Assembly: GCA_037127315.1 (NCBI GenBank)
Contig: JBBBDQ010000346.1
Location: 6,944,501 to 7,008,500 of the forward strand
Direction: 5' to 3'
Length of the DNA: 64,000 bases
Source of the DNA: Ascarosepion bandense
Lineage: Eukaryota > Mollusca > Cephalopoda > Sepiida > Sepiidae
Part shown: piece by piece, positions 1 through 11,689 of the stretch
Numbering within the stretch: position 1 is the first letter of the stretch
How the letters are laid out: each line of letters opens with the position of its first letter
Position numbers and translations under genes: made by a program
The notes under the pieces: generated by a model
Database searches by the model: none
What the model was told of the DNA's origin: nothing
What the model saw: only the letters and a program-made list of their open reading frames with translations

Positions 1-785
1 GTGGGGTTCTCCCTGTTCATAAAGATGGACTCGTCCAGAGTATACTTATACTACTGCTATAGACGCGATACGAGAGAATACCGCGTTTTCACAGAGAGAA
101 TTAACCGGAGAATACGAGAGTTCAGAGAGAGATTAGTAGTCAGTACAGAGTAGCTCATAGTAGCTCTGTGCTCCACTCATCGAGAAGATTATTAAGTAGT
201 ATCCGTCGTCTTCCGACTCGGACATACTCAATATACTATGGCTTACCTCCAGAGACTTGTACATATACTTTTTACTAACCTGTATTCCTGGACTACTTAT
301 CTTCATTCAAGTCTGTATCCATACGTTAATGCACTTACTTTCTATCTCAATTACTGGTCGTTGTTCATTTATTTGTGCGGACCCCATTCCCGAGATCCAC
401 AATTCATTATCTATGGTATTGTCCTAGAGACATGTCCAGTTTTCTTCCATTTTCTCATGAATATTTACAAATGAATTATCTAAGATAGTTGTCGTTTTCT
501 GCCAACTTTCCGCACCTTCGATATGTTCTGTGAGTGCTATATTCCCCAAGTTTTATTTCCTCATCCTGCTAACATTATCTATGGTACTATTCTTGAGACA
601 TGTCTTTGCATACAGACACTTATAAAAGCAGCACCTTCCATTAACACCGTTTAATTATTTTGCGTACCTTCAGGCCTGTCAGTTTTATACTGGAAGCAGA
701 TCATAGTTAAAAGGAAAGGTTACAGCAGCGATATAACAACGGAAACTAATATTTGAGTTAAAAAGTGATGTTGAAGCTGTTTTTT
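1..785. other. Unassigned AT-rich sequence with an internal repeat
   Basis: No gene or recognised repeat is visible. Two imperfect direct copies of a ~30-base segment containing attatctatggta and agacatgtc lie at about 406-436 and 574-604, suggesting an old internal duplication. A 78-codon open frame at 238-474 has no recognisable motif and is probably fortuitous. Confidence 0.4.
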
Positions 786-787
786 CA

Positions 788-1990
788 TCTTTTATATGTT
801 TTGTCCCCTATAGGATGTGTGCGATCATAACTCTCCACGATTTCTTATCCTTTGTATCTCTAAGCAACTTTTGTCTTTTTACAAGCCATCCCAGAGTCTG
901 TGCTGCTTTCTATTTCCTGACTTAATTATGTTCTATGAGTTTTAAATTATCCAAGCCCGCTTTCCTCATTATAAATAACAGTAATTTCATTTGCCTCTTT
1001 CTGATTGTAAGTATACATTTCCTTGTAGTTATATCTTTTAATACTTTTCTTTTTTTGTCGCAATGATTATCCAGCTTTCACTGCTATATAGAAGATTAAA
1101 TGTTAAATAATAGTTCATCACTCTTTTGTGTGCCTCTAACAATGTTTTTCGAATTCTTAATATGTTGCTTAGTTTCTGAAAGTCACATTTCGTTATCCTT
1201 CTGCAACTTCGTATTCCAACTGTCTTAGATCAATTTTCCTGTAGTTCCTACATTCTTAAAAGCTTCCTTGTTGCTCGTATATTCTACTCATTATTTTATC
1301 AGCTATTATCGTTAGAACCACTTGTCTGTCGATACAAGTGTTTTTTTTTTCTATTTTTGCGATGAAAATTGTATGGTATTCAGGAGATTTCATAGAAGTT
1401 CAGCATTTATTCCTTTGTTTCTAATGACATTTTACTATCTCTTAATAATTTACTTAATCTCTAAAAAGCATATTTCACTATTCTTATGAGTCTTCTGTAT
1501 TAATTTCATTGTCGTTCCTATTTTCCTTAAAACTTTCTCGTTGTACGCATGTCCAGTTCGTGTTATTCTTAGACTTCGTCAGTAGAACCACATCCCTATC
1601 GATTCATATCTTTTCTTCCTCTGTGAAAAGATTATTCAATATTTGTTCGTCAAGTTGTTGTGGCTTGTTGTGGCTTGTTAGGACCCGGAGGTAAGACACG
1701 GAAACAAGAAGATAGGTTCAAACAGTGTATTAGAATAACAAAACATATATACAAGGTAGAGTGTAAGTAGTTAGCAAGCAAAAGTGTAAATTCTCCAAGC
1801 CTTCTTACCTCCTCATATATCCAAATAATTTAACTTGCATCTTTCATAAGCAGCAGTTTCTTTGTAGCTTATATTCCCCTCTAAAACTTCCTGTTTACTC
1901 GCATGTTCCGCCCATGGCATTCTCAGTATTTGTTAACATAACCACATCTCTGATGCTTCACGTTTCTTTAAAATGATTTGAAAAAAAGAA
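788..1990 (-). mobile_element. Decayed RTE-like LINE 3' fragment, internally duplicated
   Basis: Read on the minus strand this matches the 3' part of the RTE-like LINE seen better at 12108-13326. The 3' end at about 788-850 contains the family's diagnostic segment (gcgatcat followed by ctccacga). The block around 'agaaccac' recurs near 1315, 1580 and 1940, about 280-350 bases apart, so part of the element has been tandemly duplicated. An LTR-like repeat interrupts it near 1655-1795. No open frame survives. Family membership is inferred by eye from shared segments. Confidence 0.55.
1655..1795. repeat. Partial LTR-like repeat, family A
   Basis: Starts with tgttgtgg and carries 'gtaagacacggaa' followed by 'cagtgtattagaataac', segments shared with the blocks at 28742-29025 and 39299-39721. 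TG-type ends and the dispersed, internally unrelated copies suggest solo-LTR remnants. It sits inside the RTE fragment, so it inserted later. Confidence 0.4.
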
Positions 1991-2029
1991 GTAAACCTTA
2001 AGAAATGCCTGTATCAATTTCTGGGATGA

Positions 2030-2340
2030 AGAGTTATCATTATTTATATTCAGACTATTTTCTTCAACTTTATTGTTGTTATTCAAACGTTTCGGCCGTT
2101 ATGACCTCCGGCTTTCATCAGATGCATATCGGTTTGGGTAGCCTACAAGGAATTTTGAACTGAACCCATTATTTAATCTACAAGGGTAGACCTATCTCGT
2201 TTTCCCTGTTCTATGTCTAAGGATATCTCGTATAGTTCTTAGTGATACTCAGTTATTTTTCACCCTGTTGAAACTGAGTTCACGTACATACTACGGACCT
2301 AGGAAGTGAACTCACAATTATCACCAAATTATCTTAAGCA
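2030..2340 (-). mobile_element. SINE-like repeat, family B, with hammerhead-like core
   Basis: Minus-strand copy of a dispersed repeat also seen at 6028-6410, 24955-25135 and 58025-58400. Its most conserved part (2086-2121) reads on the minus strand CTGATGA, a GC-rich hairpin, then GAAAC. The head is too diverged here to show Pol III boxes. Confidence 0.5.
2086..2121 (-). ncRNA. Hammerhead-like core (CUGAUGA / GAAA), relic
   Basis: On the minus strand, CTGATGA is at 2115-2121 and GAAA at 2090-2093, separated by a GCCG/CGGC hairpin. This is the arrangement of the two conserved hammerhead strands flanking stem II. Stem III is at best the palindrome ACGT, and I see no convincing stem I. It is probably inactive as a monomer or an eroded copy. 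Confidence 0.35.
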
Positions 2341-3079
2341 TTATTAAACAATTTGAACATGCTTTTCTGAATATATTTTAAATCGATAAGTTCAGGAAGT
2401 TAATCATGCAGACCATTTAGTTCGAATCATTTCAAACTTGTGTCCTTGGGTCAGGCTATACTTGACTTGTTCTTGATGCGTACATGCAATGAACGAAGTA
2501 ACAATCAAGCGGGAGTACAATGTTGACAATAACGCGAAAGATAACGTGACTGTAACAATGGTAAACGTCCGTTGACATTTTATTCGCTTCTTTGTCGTGA
2601 ATTCTCCGGGAAAACGAGAAACCGGCATAAAACTGCATTGTCCTTTTCAAGAGTGATTTAGGGTAAACACAATCAGTAAAGTTGGAATGACTTGTAGATA
2701 CATAGAATGTCACGGTTGCTTCAGATCTTGTTCATGTGATGAAAACTACAAGTGCTGCAGTCGGAGACAATATTCTTGTCGAGTAACAAGATCGTTGAAC
2801 TTCGGTATAAGTGCTTACGAATCACTAAGAAGGATAACCTTTGAAATTTGAAGTGGCTGAAATTATAAATCGTTCTTGGACAGAAATCTGTGAAAAGAGA
2901 GAATGTATTATACGAATTTTGTTGGCCTTTCGGAAACAGAAATAGCCTTTCGGGTTCTGGCTATATTTACGGAAGCGTAAAGAGCTGCTATTCATTCATC
3001 CTACTCGGCGCATAAACCATAATTATGAGATGGAGGGAATGGGGACAACAGCAGCGCAAAATTTAAGGCAGGATAATGC

Positions 3080-3705
3080 AATGGCTTGCCAGTTTCTTTT
3101 GTACTGGGGACGATGAGGTTACCTCGGCCTCCTTTTTAAAGGTGAATTTCTTTTTGAAGTTATCTTCTTATAGTTTTTGTCTAAAGAGGCAGAGCCTAGA
3201 AGATAACAAGTGGTTTAAATTCAGAAGTTCCTTCTCTTAGATTAATTTCAATCCAAAGCTATAGAACCCAGTCTTCCCTGCTATTTTACCCTTTTCTGTA
3301 GAGAAGAACCATAAAGATAAAAACAAATATTACACGTTTTTACTGTGGTAATACAAATGGTAATATTAACCGTTTCCCTACAAGGATACAATGACTTACC
3401 GGTCCCTTTTTGCACCGGGGATTTTGAGGTTACCATTCCTCCTTTTAAAGGTGAATTTGTTTTTGAAGTTACATTCTTCTAGCATTTGATTAAAGAGGCA
3501 GTACTTACAAAGCAATAGTTGGTTTGATTTCAGAGTTTCCTTCTCTTAGACTGGTTACCCCTCAAGTTTATAAGACCCAGTTGGTTCTGCTTTTTTACCC
3601 TTAGTTGTTGGGAAGAACCTTAAAGATATTTCACATTTTTTATTATGATAATGTTAATTGTAATATTAACCGTTTCCCTAGAAGAAAACATTTGGCGTTC
3701 ATTGA
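3080..3705. repeat. Tandem duplication of a ~310-bp repeat
   Basis: Two diverged head-to-tail copies (about 3080-3390 and 3391-3705). Each contains, in order, 'aaaggtgaattt', 'aaagaggcag', 'ttccttctcttaga', 'agacccagt' or 'agaacccagt', and 'aatattaaccgtttcccta'. A further piece of the same family (tttcccta through the 'agtacttatttcg' segment) recurs at 6413-6505. Part of the unit resembles the body of the common SINE, so it may be a relative. Confidence 0.55.
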
Positions 3706-4333
3706 CCGAGCAGCTAGTACTTATTTCGATTGAAATCAAATTCTTTCTCTTAAATCAATTGTTTTGGAAAACAGGGTTTTTTTAAGTACAGTAGTTGTTA
3801 TGGCTGTTTCCAGTATTGTGATGAAGGTTTCTTTTCTAACTTTTTACTTGAAGTGGTTTTGAATATTAATATCTTTTAGATTTATATAATTTATAAACGT
3901 TATGTACGGAAGATTCCCATTAATAGAAACTCGAAACAACAACCTGGTCCAATGAAGGAGACTGTCCCATTTATACGGAGTCGTATACAAAGAATCAGTA
4001 TGCGTTCATTGTGAGTTATACGGGTGTGTGGAGGACTCAATCGTTATCGATGCGGAAAATAAAAAATCGATGGGCCGAGTTCAAATTCTAACAGAGGGTG
4101 ATGCCTTTACTAATCGTTTTGAGAAAGACAAGAATCAACGTTCTCTCTTCATCCCAGCTTCCATTAAATAGTAGAGTAGACCGTGTTATATTGTCTTGAT
4201 AGGAAGATGTATCGCTCTGAATTTAGAATCGGGGAAACGGGAGCGGAAGAAACTCTGCTTTCTGAAGGACAGTAATTCAACAACAAGATCTCCTGTAGAA
4301 GGTAGCGAATGAAAGCAAGACTAAACATAAACT

Positions 4334-4595
4334 CAGCCAGTTAAGTGCCATACGTGATACACACTTTGGGCGATCATGTCTCGAAAGAGACATGACTGAC
4401 TGGGAAGAAGATTATCTTGCAGTAGGTTGGCATTGCTTTCTTCGGTGGATTGGTTGCCAGCCAAGGCTATAGAACCCAATCTGGAGGAAAGAGATGAATT
4501 AATACCTTTCCAGGGGGCACTTGTGCGTAAGTGAATGCAAGGAATTTAACTAGAATTCTAACTCGGCACTCCGATGCGTCGTTCCGAGTCGATAT
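4334..4595 (-). mobile_element. tRNA-derived SINE (main ~300-bp family)
   Basis: Minus-strand copy. It has the family's 3' hairpin ('atgtctc'/'gagacat'), the body segment around 'ctatagaaccca', and a degraded tRNA-like head near 4560-4595 with a B-box relic. The family resembles the tRNA-derived octopus SINEs known from the literature; I cannot assign an exact name. Confidence 0.75.
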
Positions 4596-4599
4596 GATT

Positions 4600-5180
4600 C
4601 GGAACATAAACTACAAGAAGCAAAAATAGGAGTGAAAATAGCAATTACAGGACAGGGATAATAAAATCAAGCAGGCGTAAAAATTTAAATACAAGGGAAG
4701 TATTCTGATAGAGGACGGAAAGAGACCCGAAGGTGTATTTGGATGGCAAAAGGTGCATTCCAGAGTATGGAGAGACAGGAAAAATTTAGTTGGAAACAAG
4801 AGTACTGAGCTGTTACTCTAAGCAATAGAAATATGATTCTACAGAAGGATGCTGAGGATAACATGGACCGAAATGAGAGAAACAACGAGCTTTTGGATAG
4901 AATGGAAACAAAAAGGAAGCATATAGTTATCAGGACGAAACAATTGAAATGTCTGGGAAACACGATGAAGAAGGAGGGCTTGGAAAATCTGATACTCGCA
5001 GGACAGATAGAGGGAGAGACAGGGGCAAACAGAGCGTGATGTACTTCATGGGCTTAAACAATTGGATGGCAGAGGAGGGTTTCGGAGAAATAAAAAGACA
5101 AAATATACTAAGAGCTACAAGGGACAATAAGATGTGGAGGGCCGTAATCGTCTACGTTCTGAAGGGGCACATAAAAGAAG
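4600..5180 (+). mobile_element. RTE-like LINE, C-terminal end and 3' UTR
   Basis: Plus-strand relic of the LINE ORF C-terminus. In shifting frames it encodes 'LLDRMETKRKHIV', 'LENLILAGQIEG' and 'ILRATRDNKMWRAVIVYV', the tail shared by the other RTE-like fragments in this window. Frames are broken and the RT core is missing. Confidence 0.65.
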
Positions 5181-5496
5181 AATTAAAATTTGAAAGTATT
5201 GAAGAACAGGAGTCCTCGGTCAGGTATGACCGTCTACGTTCTGATATGATATGGTTATTTTATAATATTTTTTAAATATTTTAAATATTTTATAATCAAT
5301 AAATAAAGCCAAAACTGGTATGGATCAATAGCAGACGAAATGAGTGAAATTATAAATTTTCATTGATAGTTGAATAATTCATCGAATGTAATCAGCCATG
5401 GTCTCTTCAGTGTCTACTTGTGAACAAAATTAGTTTCATATGGTTACGCTGGATGATAGACAACAGCCACTTGCTTTTCTGCCGTATTGCTTTTTT

Positions 5497-5499
5497 CTT

Positions 5500-5530
<31 letters not shown>
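5497..5530. repeat. Long T homopolymer tract
   Basis: An almost pure T run of about 28 bases. It may be the poly-A remnant of a minus-strand retroposon, but no body is recognisable next to it. Confidence 0.6.
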
Positions 5531-5532
<2 letters not shown>

Positions 5533-5675
5533 CGTATTACATGTTCAAGGCCGCGTTAACAAGAGGTTTAACGTAACGTTGGAGCCAGTCAGTGCTAATA
5601 CGCTTTTTTATGTTTTCTTTCCCATCATTTAAAAAAATATTTTTGCAATTCCCTGTCTATCCATCTGTAACATTC

Positions 5676-6027
5676 TTCTTCTTCTTCTTCTTCTTCTTCT
5701 TCTTCTTCTTCTTCTTCTTCTTCTGTGTGTCCTGTCCCTTCAGGACGTAGGCGATCATGGCCTTCCACGTTTCCTATCCCTGGTGTCTCTGAGCACGCCT
5801 TCTCCTGTTACACCATGCAACCCTCGTTACGTCATCCACCTGATTAGGTCCTTCAAATATGTTATCCGTTGCTTTCCCCTGTCTCTTTTCCCCCTCTATC
5901 TGGCCTGTTAGTATCAGATTCCCCAAGCTCTCCTTCCTCATTGCGTGTCCCAGGAAATTCAGCTGTCTCTTCCTGATGCTCAGTATTATTTTCCTTTTTG
6001 TTTCCATCATTTCCAAGACCTCATACT
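5676..6027 (-). mobile_element. RTE-like LINE 3' fragment with (GAA)n tail
   Basis: Minus-strand, 5'-truncated LINE. Its 3' end at 5676-5722 is a perfect (CTT)n run on the plus strand, i.e. a GAA tail on the element. The same tail type is seen at 12108 and, shorter, at 54163. The encoded remnant includes 'ETKRKIILSIRKRQLNFLG' and 'LGNLILTGQIEG'. It stops abruptly at about 6027, next to a family-B SINE. Confidence 0.7.
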
Positions 6028-6410
6028 TGTACACGATTCCATTCACAACAAAGCTAGTAACAGTATTTACATTATTCGGACTATTGTCCTCATCTTTGTT
6101 GCCATTTGTACGACGTTTCGGCCTTTGTACGCTCCGGCCTTCTTCAGGTGCTATGAATTTCGAACCGAGCCCTTTATTACATTCACTAGGGTATATCATT
6201 CTCATTCCTTGCGTAGTAATGACTCGATTAGAAGTCATGTGTTATCTCCCTCTAACCCTATTTGTTCACCACTGCTATAGCCTGGTATTGAACTCACAAC
6301 TCTTTGGGTCAAGTCACAGGAACTAACCAACGTCTATATACACTGGGCCATGTGTCCTAAACAGTTGTAAGTTCAATACCAGGCTACAGCAGTGAGCAAG
6401 TAACTTGCAG
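6028..6410 (-). mobile_element. SINE-like repeat, family B, with tRNA-like head in a hairpin
   Basis: Minus-strand copy. A tRNA-like head lies around 6290-6350 (A-box-like 'ggcccagtg', B-box-like 'gagttcaataccagg'). It is flanked by inverted arms of about 30 bases at 6265-6300 and 6364-6400. The body leads to the hammerhead-like core at 6112-6147 and then a conserved tail. Compare 58025-58400, where the head is inverted relative to the body. Confidence 0.55.
6112..6147 (-). ncRNA. Hammerhead-like core (CUGAAGA / GAAAC)
   Basis: On the minus strand: CTGAAGA (6141-6147, fits CUGANGA), hairpin with stem GGCC(G)/GGCC, GAAA (6116-6119), then CGTC. This would give a two-base-pair stem III (ACGU) and a GUC cleavage triplet. 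Stem I is weak (CA/GU plus scattered pairs). Confidence 0.4.
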
Positions 6411-6529
6411 AGTTAATAATAACAGTTTCCCTATAAGGAAACATTTGGCATTTATTGATCGAGCAGCCAGTACTTATTTCGGTTGAAGTTTATAAAATTT
6501 TTGAAATTTATAAAATCTTAATTATTTTA

Positions 6530-6811
6530 GAGGTACAAGTTTTAATAATTAACCCATAGATAGGAAGTAGAAATGGTGGAGTCATACCTTTCCCAAGAAT
6601 AAATGAATATAACGAAAGCAGTGGGAACTGGAACTCGACTATCTAATTAACAATTTTGAGCTATTTTACATTACACCACCCGCACCTCCAGTCTTATAGT
6701 ACCTGCTATTCCCATGCTGTCACCCATCTAGGTATTGACCAGGCCCGACGTTACTTAGTTTGTTGGGGATTGTAGGGGAACCAGTAGTTTGAAGCTGCTG
6801 CGGCTGTAAGC
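6530..6811 (-). mobile_element. 5S rRNA-tRNA chimeric SINE
   Basis: Read on the minus strand, 6811 down to about 6693 resembles a full-length 5S rRNA gene, including 'aagtaacgtcgggcctgg' (internal A-box region) and 'agatgggtgac' (box C region). It is followed by a tRNA-like head ('gtggtgtaatg', B-box-like 'gagttccagttcc') and a diverged body with 'cttgggaaaggtat' shared with the main SINE. The sequence is too diverged to be a functional 5S gene. Confidence 0.7.
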
Positions 6812-7144
6812 CTAAAACTAGTAGAGTATTCTCTAGTCATGATGAACGGTTGTAATCGAGAAGTCTATTTCCCTGGAACGTCTGTTGGTACGTAAACTCA
6901 TTCCAACCTCAAGTCGATCCATTGCTAAAGAGTCAGGAAAGGTTTATTTCCCTGCACCACTTTAGAAAAGTACCTGGCTCCTTCTGCCGGACTCTATATT
7001 TATATCCGGGCTGGAGGTATCCAAATCTTACTTTAAAAGCTTGACTCCGTTCAAATACCTTTGTCAGTCCTTTGGATGAATAGTTTCACACTCTCCAACC
7101 CTAATTCCACAGACGAAATGTTGCTAGCCTTTCACTATTCTATC

Positions 7145-9815
7145 TCTAAATTATCAGCATATGTTCAGGTAAACTACATTCTTTTCTTCTAAATTATATG
7201 TTTTCTAAATTATAGAATTATAGAATTATAGAATTATAGAATTTATAAATAAATTATAAATTTATAAATTATAGAATTATAGTATTATAGAATTTATAGA
7301 ATTAAAATTATAGAATTATAGAATTATAGAATTATATGTCTTCTAAATTATAGTCTTCTAAATTATCAGCATATGTTCAGGTAAACTACATTCTTTTCTT
7401 CTAAATTATATGTTTTCTAAATTATAGATTTATAGAATTATAGAATTATAGAATTATAGAATTTATAGAATTAAACTTATAGAATTATAGAATTATAGAA
7501 TTATATGTCTTCTAAATTATAGTCTTCTAAATTATCAGCATATGTTCAGGTAAACTACATTCTTTTCTTCTAAATTATATGTTTTCTAAATTATAGAATT
7601 ATAGAATTATAGAATTATAGAATTTATAAATAAATTATAAATTTATAAATTATAGAATTATAGAATTATAGAATTTATAGAATTAAAATTATAGAATTAT
7701 AGAATTATAGAATTATATGTCTTCTAAATTATAGTCTTCTAAATTATCAGCATATGTTCAGGTAAACTACATTCTTTTCTTCTAAATTATATGTTTTCTA
7801 AATTATAGATTTATAGAATTATAGAATTATAGAATTATAGAATTTATAGAATTAAACTTATAGAATTATAGAATTATAGAATTATATGTCTTCTAAATTA
7901 TAGTCTTCTAAATTATCAGCATATGTTCAGGTAAACTACATTCTTTTCTTCTAAATTATATGTTTTCTAAATTATAGATTTATAGAATTATAGAATTATA
8001 GAATTTATAGAATTAAAATTATAGAATTATAGAATTATAGAATTATAGAATTATATGTCTTCTAAATTATAGTCTTCTAAATTATCAGCATATGTTCAGG
8101 TAAACTACATTCTTTTCTTCTAAATTATATGTTTTCTAAATTATACAATTATAGAATTATAGAATTTATAGAATTAAAATTATAGAATTATAGAATTATA
8201 GAATTATAGAATTATATGTCTTCTAAATTATAGTCTTCTAAATTATCAGCATATGTTCAGGTAAACTACATTCTTTTCTTCTAAATTATATGTTTTCTAA
8301 ATTATAGAATTATAGAATTATAGAATTATAGAATTTATAAATAAATTATAAATTTATAAATTATAGGATTATAGAATTATAGAATTTATAGAATTAAACT
8401 TATAGAATTATAGAATTATAGAATTATATGTCTTCTAAATTATAGTCTTCTAAATTATCAGCATATGTTCAGGTAAACTACATTCTTTTCTTCTAAATTA
8501 TATGTTTTCTAAATTATAGATTTATAGAATTATAGAATTATAGAATTATAGAATTTATAGAATTAAACTTATAGAATTATAGAATTATAGAATTATATGT
8601 CTTCTAAATTATAGTCTTCTAAATTATCAGCATATGTTCAGGTAAACTACATTCTTTTCTTCTAAATTATATGTTTTCTAAATTATAGATTTATAGAATT
8701 ATAGAATTATAGAATTATAGAATTTATAGAATTAAACTTATAGAATTATAGAATTATAGAATTATATGTCTTCTAAATTATAGTCTTCTAAATTATCAGC
8801 ATATGTTCAGGTAAACTACATTCTTTTCTTCTAAATTATATGTTTTCTAAATTATAGAATTATAGAATTATAGAATTTATAAATAAATTATAAATTTATA
8901 AATTATAGAATTATAGAATTATAGAATTTATAGAATTAAAATTATAGAATTATAGAATTATAGAATTATATGTCTTCTAAATTATAGTCTTCTAAATTAT
9001 CAGCATATGTTCAGGTAAACTACATTCTTTTCTTCTAAATTATATGTTTTCTAAATTATAGATTTATAGAATTATAGAATTATAGAATTTATAGAATTAA
9101 AATTATAGAATTATAGAATTATAGAATTATATGTCTTCTAAATTATAGTCTTCTAAATTATCAGCATATGTTCAGGTAAACTACATTCTTTTCTTCTAAA
9201 TTATATGTTTTCTAAATTATACAATTATAGAATTATAGAATTTATAGAATTAAAATTATAGAATTATAGAATTATAGAATTATAGAATTATATGTCTTCT
9301 AAATTATAGTCTTCTAAATTATCAGCATATGTTCAGGTAAACTACATTCTTTTCTTCTAAATTATATGTTTTCTAAATTATAGAATTATAGAATTATAGA
9401 ATTATAGAATTTATAAATAAATTATAAATTTATAAATTATAGGTTTATAGAATTATAGAATTATAGAATTTATAGAATTAAAATTATAGAATTATAGAAT
9501 TTATAGAATTATAGAATTATAGAATTATATGTCTTCTAAATTATAGTCTTCTAAATTATCAGCATATGTTCAGGTAAACTACATTCTTTTCTTCTAAATT
9601 ATATGTTTTCTAAATTATACAATTATAGAATTATAGAATTATAGAATTTATAAATAAATTATAAATTTATAAATTATAGAATTATAGAATTATAGAATTA
9701 TAGAATTTATAGAATTAAACTTATAGAATTATAGAATTATAGAATTATATGTCTTCTAAATTATAGTCTTCTAAATTATCAGCATATGCTCAGGTAAACT
9801 ACATTCTTTTCTTGC
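7145..9815. repeat. Higher-order AT-rich satellite, 15 anchor copies
   Basis: Fifteen copies of an anchor (around 'cagcatatgttcaggtaaac') separated by runs of the 8-mer gaattata and its variants. Anchor-to-anchor spacings are about 211, 169, 212, 169, 169, 161, 212, 169, 169, 204, 161, 161, 237 and 220. These lengths step by 8 bases within two classes (161/169 and 204/212/220) that differ by a ~43-base insert. The outer flanks match single-copy anchor edges, so the array probably expanded in place. Confidence 0.9.
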
Positions 9816-10311
9816 CGAAACCTGCCTCCAAAGTTTGCAAAAGTATTTTGGATGCAATATATATAATTAGCTAGTTTTTGGTCATAATTAAATTAAACCA
9901 GTACACAGTTGTATTAACCATGGAACACTAACCATCAATTAAAGTTACACCACTACTAACCATGGGTATATCATACCCGATTATGAAAATATCAAAAAAT
10001 ATTAAATATAAATCTATATTTGAACTATTTTACATGCAGGCACTTCAAAATTTGTACTTTGAGTTAACATTTAAAGGAACTGAAAAACATTATTTAAGTA
10101 AGAAAATCAGGTACTAAAAATTTAATTAACTTGTAATTAAAATGGCGTCATTTGCGCTGGGTACTATATACCGATGGTTATTGTTCTCGGGTTAAAAAGT
10201 GTTTAATATATTTTTATTGCAGAATATTTATTGCAAAATATTTTTCATTTGGAAATGAGTTATTTTCGCAAACAAGGCTTCACCCTTTCTGTATAATCAG
10301 GCGATTTATAA
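9816..10311. other. Unassigned AT-rich spacer
   Basis: Low-complexity AT-rich DNA between the satellite and a Helitron. I see no gene, repeat family or motif I can support. Confidence 0.4.
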
Positions 10312-10855
10312 TCTAAATCTAATCTTATTTATAAATGGAACTTTGTCTCTGTGTGTGTGTGTATGTGTGTGTGTGTGTGTCTGTGTGTGTCTGTGTGTGT
10401 GTGTCTGTGTGTGTGTGTGTCCGTTACCTATAGACTCCGAAACGGCTGAACCGATTTTCTTGAAAATTTACACAGTTGTATTATAAGAGTCTGCGAGTTT
10501 TTTGAGCTAGGTTTTGTGTCGAGATACCCCCGATAAACATCGAAAATCGATAATCGAACAAATCGGGTTATAGAAGGAGTGGCCTGATTTTAATCAAATT
10601 TGATACACTCATAGACAAAGACATAAGAAACGATATTCAGAAGTTTCAAGGTTGCAGTTCTTACAATAGGGCAGAAAATCGATAATATATATATACATAA
10701 ACGGCAAGATGTTTGTGTGTGTGTCTGTTTATCTGCCTGTATGTCTGTATTTTTTTCAGCCCTTTTATTTTAGTTTTTGCTTCGGGTTTGGCTCTGAATA
10801 GGTATAATTGTAGTTCTTAGCCTCAGCCATGTCAACATTTACTTAATTTTTTCAG
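10312..10855 (+). mobile_element. Non-autonomous Helitron-like element, 3' truncated
   Basis: Shares its 5' end (A then TCTAAAT...TTATAAATGG), a (GT)n run, 'ccgttacctatagactc', 'aaacggctgaaccgatttt' and the central TA tract with the elements at 14889 and 50774. The 3' hairpin end is missing; homology fades near 10855, where another repeat begins. Confidence 0.6.
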
Positions 10856-11435
10856 ACGAAAGTTAACTTTCAAATATATGAAAATATAGATTTTTTAAGA
10901 AAGTTAACTTTAACGTTAAGTAAAACTACACTTATCACTTATTTTCATATATTTGAAAGTTAACTTTCTTCTGAAATAAAGTTAAAAAAAAGGAAAAAAA
11001 CACGCAAATACACGCAACTTTCTGAAAACTACTTCATCTTTTTAAAATTGTCAATGTCATTTTTCCATGTTTAATTTTTAACTTCCTTTACAATTGATGC
11101 AATTATTGTTTTATTTTCAATGTTAAGTATAAAAAAATGCTTCACTGTAATACTTATTTTGTTCTTTTTGTTATTTATAATTTATTAGTATTTTCATATT
11201 TTCATAAATTTGAAGATTAAATACAACTACAGTACACTTATCACTTATTTTCATATATTTGAATGTTAACTTTCTTCTGAATTTAAGTACCAAAAAAAAA
11301 AGAAAAAAATCACGCAAATACACGCAGTATATTTGAAGGTTAATTAAACTACACTTATTTTCGTACATTTGAAAGTTAACTTTCTTCTGAAATTAAGTAC
11401 ACGTAACTTTCTTCTGAAATTAAGTACCAAAAAAA
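10850..11435. repeat. Dispersed short direct and inverted repeats around 'gttaactttc'
   Basis: The segment 'tatttgaaagttaactttcttctgaa' or its complement occurs at least five times, in both orientations, together with 'cacgcaaatacacgca' (twice) and 'cttattttcat'. This looks like a rearranged minisatellite. It contains no coding signal. Confidence 0.6.
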
Positions 11436-11689
11436 TAGCGTAGTAATTTACAGTAAAGGAAGTAAAAAGGTCGAAATTAGCTTCCTTCGCCTAAAGTGGT
11501 TCTGCAGCGAATGTCGCTTTATTGAGATGGTTGTGGGTGACAAAAAGTGCGAGAAGAAGTTCGATTTTTTTCTGATCTTTAACGTAAAAAAGGTAGGTTT
11601 CTAAATATCTAATTGTTGATTGGCGTTCAGCATATACATTTGCAGGGAAATAAAGATATTTTGGAAAAATTTGAAGGAATAAAAGCCTT

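Noticed and set aside
5859..6326. 155-codon plus open frame and its antisense 154-codon frame as a gene
   Set aside because: Both span the junction of an RTE fragment and a SINE; only the minus RTE part is protein-derived.
7145..9815. CRISPR-like array
   Set aside because: Spacers are not unique; they are the same AT 8-mer in variable copy number, and the context is eukaryotic.
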